Source: Paraprevotella sp.
Lineage (GTDB): Bacteria; Bacteroidota; Bacteroidia; Bacteroidales; Bacteroidaceae
NCBI GenBank assembly: GCA_017630975.1
Contig: JAGBUF010000357.1
Coordinates: 1-6,646, forward strand
Length of the DNA stretch: 6,646 nt
Direction of reading: 5' to 3'
The notes beneath the pieces were generated by a model. It did no database searches, was not told where the DNA came from, and saw only the letters and a program-made list of their open reading frames with translations. Below are positions 1 to 6,278 of the stretch, one piece after another. Within the stretch, counting starts at the first letter, position 1. Every line of letters begins with the position of its first letter. The translations under genes were made by a program, and so were the position numbers.

Positions 1-772
1 AAAAATAATCCTGACGGATTTGAATACCATAAACTTGACGTCCCTCTTTTATTGAACGTCGACTTGGTTGAATGTAATTATTGACAAACTGAAGGTTTAC
101 AAATTCTTTTCTATCGAATGCTTCCTTCAGATTTTCTAAAAACTCTTTCTTTCTCTGTTTGGTCTTCACCACCTTTTTCTCCATGTGATATCCAAGTTCA
201 TCATTTCCGACCATACGTTTTACTTCTTTACCGGTAATAATCAAAGCATCATCAGAAAACACCATATTGAGAGAATCAAACCTTCCAAGTGCATAAGCAG
301 TTTTATAATTTTCCAAGAAATTACTAATAGCGGCTCTCGCAAATGCTTGTGACTCATCTTTCATGTTACAGAAAATATCCTCTGTAGCTTTGAAACCTAA
401 CCCGAAAGTGACATTATCTATTTTTCCATCCGGAGTAAAAGTAAAGACTACATTTTCCATGAACTTATTATTTCCTTTAAAAGAGAACTCCATTGGAATG
501 CTACGACCATAAATGTGACCATTATATTCAGTAAAAGTTATTGTGGGATCGCCAACTATTCGAGCTTCACCATAACCAACCAACTGCAAAAATGCTTTTG
601 CTCCGTCATCTGTACATAAAGACTCTACTTGTTTGTATTTTTTCTTCTTTATACATTCTATAACCTTGCACAGTACATCTCCATATTGTAAAGCCTTATC
701 CCCAGCTATTAACTTTTCGTTTGTATTTATATTTGATAACTTAGAGATAGACTTTTCTTGACTTTTAGACAT
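1..772 (-). pseudogene. C-terminal part of an amber-split LPP20-like protein (partial at left edge)
   Basis: The minus strand is open in one frame from just after the amber codon at 824-826 down to the window edge (274 codons from 823 to 2). The first ATG in that frame is at 770-772, giving 257 codons (MSKSQEK...) without a stop, so the 3' end is missing. Visible segments include KFMENVVFTFTPDGKIDNVTFG, then NFLENYKTAYALGRFDSLNMVFSDDALIITGKEV, then VYGIQIRQDYF. These are what I recall of the C-terminal half of Bacteroidales LPP20-type exported proteins, with a nuclear-transport-factor-like (SnoaL-like) appearance; in those the two halves are one polypeptide. The frame and spacing match the neighbouring N-terminal half exactly, so I read this as the rest of the same gene. 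It lacks its own signal peptide and has no convincing promoter or ribosome site, so it is either untranslated, made by reinitiation, or made by readthrough. The exact biochemical role of the family is unknown. Confidence 0.7.
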
Positions 773-823
773 CTTATCCAGCTTCGCACCCTCATATGTT
801 GAGGTTAAACTTCCAATAGGGCT

Positions 824-826
824 CTA
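824..826 (-). other. In-frame amber codon splitting the LPP20-like gene
   Basis: On the minus strand the codons read CAA GTA ATG TAG AGC CCT ATT: a single TAG separates two open stretches of the same frame. Downstream there is no frameshift and no other stop for 274 codons. This is the pattern of a recent nonsense substitution (for example from CAG or AAG), of a sequencing error, or of a readthrough site. It falls in the linker between the N-terminal and C-terminal halves, not in a domain core. Confidence 0.8.
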
Positions 827-1726
827 CATTACTTGGGTTCCGCAAAGTCCTTGAAAATTAATATCATCTGATAATACATCATATACAGATGCTAACTCTG
901 CATTGTTTTTATTGACCAAACGTAAGAATTTGTATTCAATGAATACTTTTATATCGCTTACAGAAAATGAAGGTTCCAACTCTACCAACCCCAAACCATC
1001 TTGTGCATATGAAATACGTTCACTGACGTCATCTCCATCCCAATAAGTATATCCGATTTTTTGGATAGGCTTTCCATTATAGAAGAATCCTATCAAATAG
1101 GTATTATCTCCATTTCCACTTTCACCTTTTATTGATATTTTTACATTGGACAAAATATCTTCAATACGCTTTTTCAACCACACCATCGCCATTTGCTCAT
1201 TTCCTTTTTCGTCTTTCACAACAGCATCTGCACGATAGCGCAAACTTTGGGTCAACAAATAAGAAGTATAGTAATAACGCAAAGCATCTGCAATATTCAG
1301 ATTATAAAAAGCTTCGTTTGCAATTTGAACATTAGCCTGAACTTGACGTTCTCGATCTTCAAACATCTTATCCACTTTTTCCCTTTCAATATATGTAAAA
1401 TACTTAAAAGGATTGACAGAAGAAATGAGTTTGGATTTACAATCTGAAAGTGTTACAGTTGAATAAGTTTGCATCTTACGTTCAAAACTAACATAGGAGT
1501 TTATCTCACTATTCTTTTGTTCATTAGATATATAGCCTACATCCACAGAACTTACATGTAAAGAAATTTTCGAGGACAAATCGTGTAAAGCATTTTCCTT
1601 TGCTTCTTTTTGCGTTGCTCCTAAACCCTCTCCCCATATATATTGTTCTTCATCCTGAATAATCTCTTCAATAGTTTGGGCATGCATTATTAAAGGATAT
1701 AATAAAGACACGAAAACTGCAACCAT
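824..1726 (-). CDS. LPP20-like exported protein, N-terminal part, ended by an in-frame amber codon
   Basis: With the start at ATG 1724-1726 the product is 300 residues. Residues 1-17 (MVAVFVSLLYPLIMHAQ) look like a cleavable signal peptide, with no lipobox Cys. Next comes an LPP20-like region: YIWGEG near residues 29-34, then the EAKENALHDLSSKI helix and the FTYIEREKVDKMFEDR segment. A helical stretch (ADALRYYYTSYLL) and a beta-rich part with YTYWDGDDVSERI follow. The open frame continues upstream to ATG 1817-1819 (331 residues), but that would put 31 mostly hydrophilic residues before the hydrophobic core. A weak -7-like box at 1746-1754 also fits the shorter start, so I prefer it. The protein stops at TAG 824-826 after GLCGTQVM, while the same frame carries on with the C-terminal half of the family. 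The truncated product would probably be exported; its function is unknown. LPP20-domain assignment is from remembered family features. Confidence 0.72.
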   Translation of the reverse strand: MVAVFVSLLYPLIMHAQTIEEIIQDEEQYIWGEGLGATQKEAKENALHDLSSKISLHVSSVDVGYISNEQKNSEINSYVSFERKMQTYSTVTLSDCKSKLISSVNPFKYFTYIEREKVDKMFEDRERQVQANVQIANEAFYNLNIADALRYYYTSYLLTQSLRYRADAVVKDEKGNEQMAMVWLKKRIEDILSNVKISIKGESGNGDNTYLIGFFYNGKPIQKIGYTYWDGDDVSERISYAQDGLGLVELEPSFSVSDIKVFIEYKFLRLVNKNNAELASVYDVLSDDINFQGLCGTQVM

Positions 1727-1745
1727 TTTTATAAGGTGTTTCCGA

Positions 1746-1754
1746 ACAAGAGTA
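1746..1754 (-). promoter_or_regulatory. Weak -7-like box before the LPP20-like gene
   Basis: The minus strand reads TACTCTTGT, one mismatch from the Bacteroides -7 consensus TAnnTTTGY. It lies 20 nt before the ATG at 1726, close to the box-to-start distance seen for proS and the amidase gene in this window. No TTG-type -33 element is visible at the usual distance. If real, transcription would start inside the longer 331-codon reading, which supports the shorter start. Confidence 0.25.
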
Positions 1755-1879
1755 CTCCTATATATATAAGGTAATACATGAATGCTTTGTTGCCACCCGT
1801 TACTAGTACATTTATTCATCTTTACGACTTTTATACTTTAGTTCGGGCTCCAGAACTATTCAATAAAATGCTTAGTAGA

Positions 1880-2160
1880 TTACATACATATAAAAGACGT
1901 GAAGCCCGCTATCGCTCGCTTGACGATATGTAGGCCTTCGCATTGCCCGGTAAGTCAAAACGAGCAACAACAAAGGCCCCACGGTGATGTATATAATACA
2001 CCTAAGTTTTTGTATAGACAAGCTATACAAAAACAATCGGCTTCTATAAACACCAATAGGACGCTCCTTGCTGCTTTTACTTTTGACTTACCATTGAAGT
2101 TGCGAAGTTCACATATCGTCAAAGTCAAAGCGTATAGTTACGCCTTTATTATGTACATTA
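1880..2160. repeat. Large imperfect palindrome (~280 bp), possible dispersed or MITE-like element
   Basis: The left arm read forward and the right arm read in reverse complement align from end to end around a centre near 2020. Exactly matching blocks are TTGACGATATGT (1920-1931 with 2111-2122), CTTCGCA (1936-1942 with 2101-2107) and GGTAAGTCAAAA (1949-1960 with 2081-2092). The outer ends also match approximately: CATATAAAAGACGT from 1887 pairs with the complement of CGCCTTTATTATG at 2141-2153. The arms have diverged in between, with small length differences. The element fills most of the gap between proS and the LPP20-like gene and has no transposase. A 95-codon GTG-initiated frame crosses it (1899-2186), but I see no sign that it encodes a real protein. 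It could be a non-autonomous mobile element, an intergenic repeat family, or a source of a long hairpin RNA. Target-site duplications are not obvious. Confidence 0.65.
2006..2034. repeat. Perfect 12-bp hairpin at the apex of the large palindrome
   Basis: GTTTTTGTATAG (2006-2017), a 5-nt spacer ACAAG, and CTATACAAAAAC (2023-2034) form a perfect inverted repeat. It sits exactly at the symmetry centre of the surrounding ~280-bp imperfect palindrome. It has no GC-rich stem or following T tract, so a terminator role is unlikely; a protein-binding site or the tip of a long RNA hairpin fits better. Confidence 0.8.
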
Positions 2161-2268
2161 TCTCTCATTCATCTAATGAATTTTGAGACTCTGCAAATAT
2201 ATTATTATTTTTTAAGATTAAGTCTATAAGAACTATATTTTTTGAATATTATATTAGCGATAAAAAAT
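2161..2268. other. AT-rich spacer with no recognisable gene
   Basis: This stretch is very AT-rich and lies between the palindromic element and the proS terminator. I see no open frame with coding character, no RNA gene and no strong promoter box in it. Together with 1820-1880, which is equally featureless, it makes up the rest of the roughly 500-bp non-coding gap between proS and the LPP20-like gene. Confidence 0.6.
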
Positions 2269-2302
2269 AAAGGCGCCGCAAGCAATTACTTACGGCGTCT
2301 TT
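2269..2302 (-). terminator. Rho-independent terminator of proS
   Basis: AAAGGCGCCGCAAG (2269-2282) and CTTACGGCGTCTTT (2289-2302) form a 14-bp stem with two wobble pairs around a 6-nt loop. It begins 19 nt past the proS stop. On the minus strand the hairpin is followed by a T-rich run (ATTTTTTA), as expected for termination of proS transcripts. On the plus strand the following sequence is less T-rich, so any activity there is weaker. Confidence 0.85.
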
Positions 2303-2320
2303 ATTTATATATGACTCTTA

Positions 2321-3802
2321 TTAATATGAACGTGCGATAAGTACACGATATTTAGCTGGTTTGCCACTGACCATATCCACACCCGGAGTCTGCTCTACAT
2401 CAAAGGGCACACAACGGATAGTAGCTTGTGTCTCTTCCTTAATTTGAGCCTCTGTTTCGGCTGTTCCATCCCAATGACACAAGAAGAAACCACCATTCTT
2501 CACGCGCGCCTTGAAGTCTTCGTAATTGTCGCACTCATAGATGTGCTCATCACGATAGTTCTTAGCCTTCAAATAGATGTTTTCCTGAATTTCATCCAAA
2601 AGGTTCTTCACGTACTCGACAATACCATCACATGTACGTGTCTCTTTCTCCAAAGTGTCACGGCGCATCACCTCAACGGTGTTGTTCTCCAAGTCACGAG
2701 CACCCATCACCAAACGTACCGGCACACCCTTCAATTCATAATCTGCGAATTTGAATCCCGGACGTTTATTGTCGGCATTGTCATATTTCACCGAGATGCC
2801 TAAAGCACGCAACTGATTGACAATACCATCCACCTTCTCGTCAATAGCCTTCAATTGCTCTTCATTCTTATGGATAGGAACAATAACAACTTGAATCGGA
2901 GCGAGTTTCGGAGGCAATACAAGACCATTATCATCAGAGTGAGTCATAATCAACGCACCCATCAAACGGGTAGAAACACCCCATGATGTAGCCCATGCAT
3001 ATTCCAGTTTGTTTTCTTTATTGATAAACTGTACATTGAATGCTTTACCGAAGTTCTGTCCCAAGAAATGTGAAGTACCGCTTTGCAATGCCTTACCATC
3101 CTGCATCATCGCCTCAATGGTATAGGTATCAAGTGCTCCGGCAAATCTTTCAGTCTCGCTCTTCACACCTTGAACAACAGGCACAGCCATATATTTCTCA
3201 GCAAAATCAGCATATACCTTCAACATCATTTTTGCACGTTCCTCAGCTTCCTCTTTAGTGGCATGCGCAGTATGTCCCTCTTGCCACAAGAATTCCGCTG
3301 TGCGCAAGAACAGACGAGTACGCATCTCCCAACGCATCACGTTACACCATTGGTTACACAAGATAGGAAGGTCGCGATAACTTTGAATCCAGTTTTTATA
3401 TGTATTCCAAATAATCGTTTCAGATGTCGGACGGATAATCAATTCCTCCTCTAATTTGGCAGCCGGATCGACTACTACTCCATTCTTCTCCTCATTGGTT
3501 TTCAAACGATAATGAGTCACAACAGCACATTCCTTAGCAAAACCTTCGACATGCTCAGCCTCACGACTCAAGAAAGACTTCGGAATCAACAAGGGGAAAT
3601 ACGCATTCTGTACACCTGTCTCCTTGAACTTATCGTCCAAAGCACGTTGTATTTTCTCCCAAATAGCATAACCATAAGGTTTGATAACCATACATCCTCT
3701 AACGTCTGACTGTTCTGCCAAGTCAGCCTTCACCACCAACTCGTTATACCATTGAGAATAACTTACACTTCTCTTGGTTAAATCTTTTAGTTCCTTTGCC
3801 AT
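2321..3802 (-). CDS. proS: Prolyl-tRNA synthetase (archaeal/eukaryote-like form)
   Basis: This class II synthetase charges tRNA-Pro with proline in the cytoplasm. The 493-residue product starts at [11 protein letters not shown]; an ATG three codons upstream (3809-3811) is possible, but MAKEL is the usual Bacteroides N-terminus. Visible parts are the motif 1 region (about 38-52), the RPTSETI segment (124-130), motif 2 [20 protein letters not shown] (157-176), and motif 3 around [12 protein letters not shown] (275-286). An anticodon-binding domain follows (about 300-400), then a C-terminal domain ending in RSY. The bacterial-type editing insertion is absent, as expected for this form. In the C-terminal domain, where archaeal and eukaryotic relatives bind zinc through four cysteines, only Cys442 and Cys464 appear to remain. 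The gene is monocistronic: divergent from the lipoprotein gene, with its own -7 box and a strong terminator. Confidence 0.97.
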   Translation of the reverse strand: MAKELKDLTKRSVSYSQWYNELVVKADLAEQSDVRGCMVIKPYGYAIWEKIQRALDDKFKETGVQNAYFPLLIPKSFLSREAEHVEGFAKECAVVTHYRLKTNEEKNGVVVDPAAKLEEELIIRPTSETIIWNTYKNWIQSYRDLPILCNQWCNVMRWEMRTRLFLRTAEFLWQEGHTAHATKEEAEERAKMMLKVYADFAEKYMAVPVVQGVKSETERFAGALDTYTIEAMMQDGKALQSGTSHFLGQNFGKAFNVQFINKENKLEYAWATSWGVSTRLMGALIMTHSDDNGLVLPPKLAPIQVVIVPIHKNEEQLKAIDEKVDGIVNQLRALGISVKYDNADNKRPGFKFADYELKGVPVRLVMGARDLENNTVEVMRRDTLEKETRTCDGIVEYVKNLLDEIQENIYLKAKNYRDEHIYECDNYEDFKARVKNGGFFLCHWDGTAETEAQIKEETQATIRCVPFDVEQTPGVDMVSGKPAKYRVLIARSY

Positions 3803-3825
3803 AATTAACATCTATAAATGTGACT

Positions 3826-3834
3826 GCAAAATTA
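3826..3834 (-). promoter_or_regulatory. Probable proS promoter -7 box
   Basis: The minus strand reads TAATTTTGC, a full match to the Bacteroides -7 consensus TAnnTTTGY, 24 nt upstream of the proS ATG at 3802. A clear -33 TTTG is not seen at the usual distance. The position predicts a short leader of about 15-20 nt. Confidence 0.6.
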
Positions 3835-3852
3835 CTAAAAACTTTCCTTTTT

Positions 3853-3886
3853 ATTGGATTATTACTGAGAAAAAACGTAATTTTGT
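3853..3886 (+). promoter_or_regulatory. Probable promoter of the OmpA-domain lipoprotein gene
   Basis: The -7 box TAATTTTGT (3878-3886) matches TAnnTTTGY fully, and a TTG at 3854-3856 about 21 nt upstream can serve as the -33 element. Transcription would begin near 3893, leaving about 25 nt before the ATG at 3918. It is arranged back-to-back with the proS promoter in a 115-bp gap. Confidence 0.6.
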
Positions 3887-3917
3887 TTGCGATTGAACAA
3901 ATAAAAACCGAACAAAA

Positions 3918-4643
3918 ATGAAAGGAATGAAAATTAGCGCTATTTTCTTAAGCGCATGTATGGTGTTAAGCAGTTGTGGCAATTTGAACAATACAGCAAA
4001 AGGTTCTATGATTGGTGCCGGCAGTGGTGCTGCCATCGGTACACTGATTGGCACATTGGCAGCCAACAATAAGGGCAAAGGTGCCGGCATCGGAGCTGCA
4101 GTAGGTGTAGCAGTAGGTACTGGTATCGGAGCTTTAATTGGCAAGAAGATGGACAAGGCAAAAGCTGCTGCCGAACAAGTAGAAAACGCTCAGGTGGAAA
4201 CGGTAACAGACAACAACGGTCTGGAAGCGGTGAAGGTTACATTTGATTCGGGTATCCTTTTCAAAACCGGAAGTTCTACATTGAGCAGCGATGCTACTGC
4301 TTCTTTGGCTAAGTTTGCCAGCACTGTATTAAATGTGAACAAAGATATGGACGTAGCCATCAAAGGCTATACAGACAACCAGGGCTGGAAGAACAGTACC
4401 GCAGAACAAAGTGTACAAAAGAACATCACTTTGTCACAACAACGCGCTGGTTCTGTATCCAACTATCTGAAACAATGTGGTGTTGATGCATCTCAAATCA
4501 AGTCGGTTGAAGGTCTTGGCGAGGCTGACCCGGTAGCGGACAACAGCACAGCCAGCGGACGCGAACAAAACCGTCGCGTTGAAGTTTACTTATATGCAAG
4601 TGCAGCCATGATTCAAGCCGCTCAATCACAAGTAGGCAACTAA
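3918..4643 (+). CDS. OmpA-family lipoprotein with glycine-zipper segment
   Basis: The 241-residue product starts with a lipoprotein signal peptide, and the lipobox LSSC places the lipidated Cys at residue 20. Residues about 30-76 form a glycine-zipper region of small-residue repeats (GAGSGAAIG, GAGIGAAVG, GTGIGALIG), as in YiaD-like and SlyB-like outer-membrane proteins. Residues about 105-225 are an OmpA C-terminal domain. Asp153 in GYTDN and Arg176 in LSQQRA match the pair that binds diaminopimelate in peptidoglycan, and NRRVEVYL closes the fold. The loop between Asp153 and Arg176 is about eight residues longer than in Acinetobacter OmpA. The likely role is anchoring the outer membrane to the cell wall. 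The start is the first ATG after the promoter. mtgA follows after 6 nt, which suggests cotranscription, but a terminator-like hairpin lies in the first codons of mtgA. Confidence 0.93.
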   Translation: MKGMKISAIFLSACMVLSSCGNLNNTAKGSMIGAGSGAAIGTLIGTLAANNKGKGAGIGAAVGVAVGTGIGALIGKKMDKAKAAAEQVENAQVETVTDNNGLEAVKVTFDSGILFKTGSSTLSSDATASLAKFASTVLNVNKDMDVAIKGYTDNQGWKNSTAEQSVQKNITLSQQRAGSVSNYLKQCGVDASQIKSVEGLGEADPVADNSTASGREQNRRVEVYLYASAAMIQAAQSQVGN

Positions 4644-4649
4644 TTGATC

Positions 4650-5369
4650 ATGTTAAAAAAGATACAAAAGATTATACGTTGGATTGTACTCTCTTTCTTG
4701 GGGAGTACAATCTTTTTTGTCATACTCTATCGTTTTGTCCCCGTCCCCATCACTCCACTAATGGTGATTCGCTGTGCCCAACAGGTGGGAAGAGGTGAAA
4801 AAATCAGATTGAAACACCATTGGGTGCCCATGAAGGAGATATCATCACAATTGGGGATTGCCGTCATCGCCTCCGAGGACCAATGCTTTCTGGAGCATCA
4901 TGGATTTGACTTTAAAGCCATCGAGAAAGCCATTGACGAGAACAAGAAAGGGAAACGAAGACGCGGTGCAAGTACTATATCACAACAAACAGCAAAAAAC
5001 GTATTCCTATGGCCAAGCTCATCGTGGTTGCGCAAGGGATTGGAAGTCTACTTTACCGCATTGATTGAACTGTGTTGGAGCAAGGAACGCATCATGGAAG
5101 TATACTTGAATTCCATTGAAATGGGCGATGGCATTTATGGTGCAGAAGCTGTAGCACAACAGCATTTCGGACGCTCGGCAAAGAAATTGACAGCCACCAA
5201 CAGCGCCCTCATTGCTGCGACACTACCCAACCCTCTGAAATTCAGTTCTGCACATCCTTCACGTTACATGTTGAAAAGACAAAGTGCCATCATGCGCCAG
5301 ATGAAGAATGTGAGCTATAAGATACGCAATACACGTACCCCCAATAGTAAAGGAGATTTCCTCAAATAA
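4650..5369 (+). CDS. mtgA: Monofunctional biosynthetic peptidoglycan transglycosylase
   Basis: This GT51-family enzyme polymerises lipid II into glycan strands at the inner membrane, without a transpeptidase domain. The product has 239 residues, usual for MtgA. Residues about 9-28 form a single N-terminal membrane anchor, followed by [15 protein letters not shown]. The GT51 signatures are present: [12 protein letters not shown] (76-87; catalytic Glu76), [14 protein letters not shown] (104-117), [13 protein letters not shown] (128-140; second Glu132), [10 protein letters not shown], and [15 protein letters not shown]. The start chosen is ATG 4650; an in-frame TTG at 4644 directly after the lipoprotein stop is less likely. 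Codons 11-23, which encode the membrane helix, also form a strong hairpin plus T6 tract. The 3' end overlaps the convergent amidase gene by 55 bp and is followed by a terminator-like hairpin. Confidence 0.96.
   Translation: MLKKIQKIIRWIVLSFLGSTIFFVILYRFVPVPITPLMVIRCAQQVGRGEKIRLKHHWVPMKEISSQLGIAVIASEDQCFLEHHGFDFKAIEKAIDENKKGKRRRGASTISQQTAKNVFLWPSSSWLRKGLEVYFTALIELCWSKERIMEVYLNSIEMGDGIYGAEAVAQQHFGRSAKKLTATNSALIAATLPNPLKFSSAHPSRYMLKRQSAIMRQMKNVSYKIRNTRTPNSKGDFLK
4682..4718 (+). terminator. Terminator-like hairpin inside the 5' coding region of mtgA (possible attenuator)
   Basis: GATTGTACTC (4682-4691) and GAGTACAATC (4703-4712) form a perfect 10-bp stem that can extend inward by a U-G and a C-G pair over a 7-nt loop. 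TTTTTT (4713-4718) follows directly. This is the form of an intrinsic terminator on the plus strand, beginning 39 nt past the lipoprotein stop but 32 nt inside mtgA. It could end most lipoprotein transcripts, with ribosomes translating mtgA melting the stem to allow passage. The structure is seen; its activity is inferred. Confidence 0.7.
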
Positions 5370-6190
5370 AGGTGTAATGTTTGAGTATCAAGCAACACCT
5401 TTTTATGTTTGCTTGATGCATGCAACAGGTGCAATCTCCCCTCTTTCCATACAGCCATTCCGACATGAGCAATATCAAGTCCCTTTGTCTTGGTCACAAA
5501 AGCCAAAATATCTCCACTCTTGATGATTCCATTAAAACAAGTATCCGCATCAAAGGCTGATTTCGGGATATAACGCACCTCCTTACCATTCATCGCTATC
5601 TCTTTTTTTCGGATAGATGCGACGACAGAAGGATTCGCTTTGAGCATGGGGTAAGCATTGGCATGGGTGGACATAAAATCAAGCAATAAATATTGACTCT
5701 GCAATGGAATTTGAGATTCATCGCCTTTCAATACATCGTTTACCAGTCCACATCGTTCTGCATTTTCAATCCACTCACTGAAATAATGGTTGCGGGAAGC
5801 ATAACCATTCAACGTTCCATTATGGTAACGCACTCTTTTCAGTTGCTGACAAAATTCATTGAATGAAGGATGTTCCGACTGCATCGCAAGAGTAAAAGCC
5901 AGTACGGTCTCAACAAAAGTAGTGCAATCTAACTCACGAATATTAACGACCAATCTCTCTGTATCAAAACGATCCAGTGTTCCTCCAACATAAGGAATCC
6001 CCTTAAATCTATGGGCAAAATACAAAGGATAATGTTTATCTAAGCAATGGAGTTTTGCATCCGACAATAATTGTTCTACCATGATGGAATCCTCTATAGT
6101 ATAATGTGCACCTTGGGCATACACACTACAAGGTGGCACCAACAAAAGAGACAGAATAACAAATTGTATTTTTGAGATCAAGCAACTCAT
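5315..6190 (-). CDS. DUF1460 / N-acetylmuramoyl-L-alanine amidase-like protein (NlpC/P60-related)
   Basis: The 291-residue product starts with a signal peptide ([20 protein letters not shown], residues 6-25), so it should be periplasmic. The LDCTTFVE segment carries the likely catalytic Cys89, and DIAHVGMA carries the likely catalytic His242; this is the arrangement of DUF1460 cysteine hydrolases, which resemble NlpC/P60 enzymes that cut murein peptides. [18 protein letters not shown] (123-140) is another conserved stretch. The frame extends upstream to a GTG at 6214, but a -7 box at 6213-6221 overlaps that codon, so ATG 6190 is the likely start. The last 55 bp overlap the 3' end of mtgA on the other strand, and codons about 263-275 carry the mtgA terminator on the opposite strand. 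I see no clear terminator for this gene itself. Substrate specificity is unproven. Confidence 0.9.
   Translation of the reverse strand: MSCLISKIQFVILSLLLVPPCSVYAQGAHYTIEDSIMVEQLLSDAKLHCLDKHYPLYFAHRFKGIPYVGGTLDRFDTERLVVNIRELDCTTFVETVLAFTLAMQSEHPSFNEFCQQLKRVRYHNGTLNGYASRNHYFSEWIENAERCGLVNDVLKGDESQIPLQSQYLLLDFMSTHANAYPMLKANPSVVASIRKKEIAMNGKEVRYIPKSAFDADTCFNGIIKSGDILAFVTKTKGLDIAHVGMAVWKEGRLHLLHASSKHKKVLLDTQTLHLYLRKSPLLLGVRVLRIL
5368..5404 (+). terminator. mtgA terminator lying inside the convergent amidase gene
   Basis: AAAGGTGT (5368-5375) pairs with ACACCTTT (5395-5402). After an AA bulge, TGTTTGA pairs with TCAAGCA (one wobble) around a 3-nt GTA loop. The stem ends in a run of five T (5400-5404). 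It overlaps the last two bases of the mtgA stop codon, so it should end mtgA transcripts at once. The same bases encode residues near the C-terminus of the amidase-like protein on the other strand. Confidence 0.75.
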
Positions 6191-6212
6191 AAAGCTATTT
6201 TTACATGAACAC

Positions 6213-6221
6213 ACAAAGGTA
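6213..6221 (-). promoter_or_regulatory. Probable amidase-gene promoter -7 box
   Basis: The minus strand reads TACCTTTGT, a full match to TAnnTTTGY, 23 nt before the ATG at 6190. A TTG about 22 nt upstream is a possible but slightly distant -33 element. The box overlaps the alternative GTG start at 6214 and so argues against it. Confidence 0.6.
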
Positions 6222-6246
6222 GCAAAGTATTTTGAAGCTATCGCAA

Positions 6247-6265
6247 GGAGATTTCCGAAATTTCC
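6247..6265. promoter_or_regulatory. 19-bp dyad between divergent promoters (candidate operator)
   Basis: GGAGATTTC, a central C, and GAAATTTCC form an inverted repeat with eight of nine Watson-Crick positions and one G-T. It lies between the amidase -7 box (6213-6221) and the plus-strand -7 box (6267-6275), where a bound dimer could affect both promoters. No regulator gene is visible in the window. Confidence 0.35.
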
Positions 6266-6266
6266 T

Positions 6267-6275
6267 TACCTTTGC
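6267..6275 (+). promoter_or_regulatory. -7 box directly before the plug-domain gene
   Basis: TACCTTTGC is a full match to TAnnTTTGY, only 3 nt before the ATG at 6279. Transcription from it would start at or just past the ATG, so the mRNA would be leaderless or the box is not the promoter in use. No TTTG lies at the usual -33 distance. Confidence 0.45.
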
Positions 6276-6278
6276 GAT

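Noticed and set aside
1132..1447. Two plus-strand frames of 67 and 84 codons
   Set aside because: They are antisense to the LPP20-like coding region and overlap each other in different frames, with no coding signs.
1880..2160. CRISPR array or invertible phase-variation promoter
   Set aside because: There are no regularly spaced direct repeats. The symmetry is one continuous palindrome with no recombinase gene nearby and no clear promoter between the arms.
1899..2186. 95-codon plus-strand frame with GTG start across the palindrome
   Set aside because: It follows the self-complementary repeat, has no promoter or domain, and its composition is explained by the palindrome. It may still be called as a hypothetical protein by automatic tools.
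2426..3709. Several plus-strand frames of 65-125 codons
   Set aside because: All lie antisense to proS, which is a well-supported full-length gene; they lack recognisable domains and starts.
3851..4156. Minus-strand frame with Pro/Ala/Val-rich repeats
   Set aside because: It is the antisense of the glycine-zipper codons of the lipoprotein gene and has no independent coding support.
4858..5064. 68-codon frame within mtgA
   Set aside because: It is an alternate-frame reading of the GT51 domain codons; the mtgA frame contains all the catalytic motifs.
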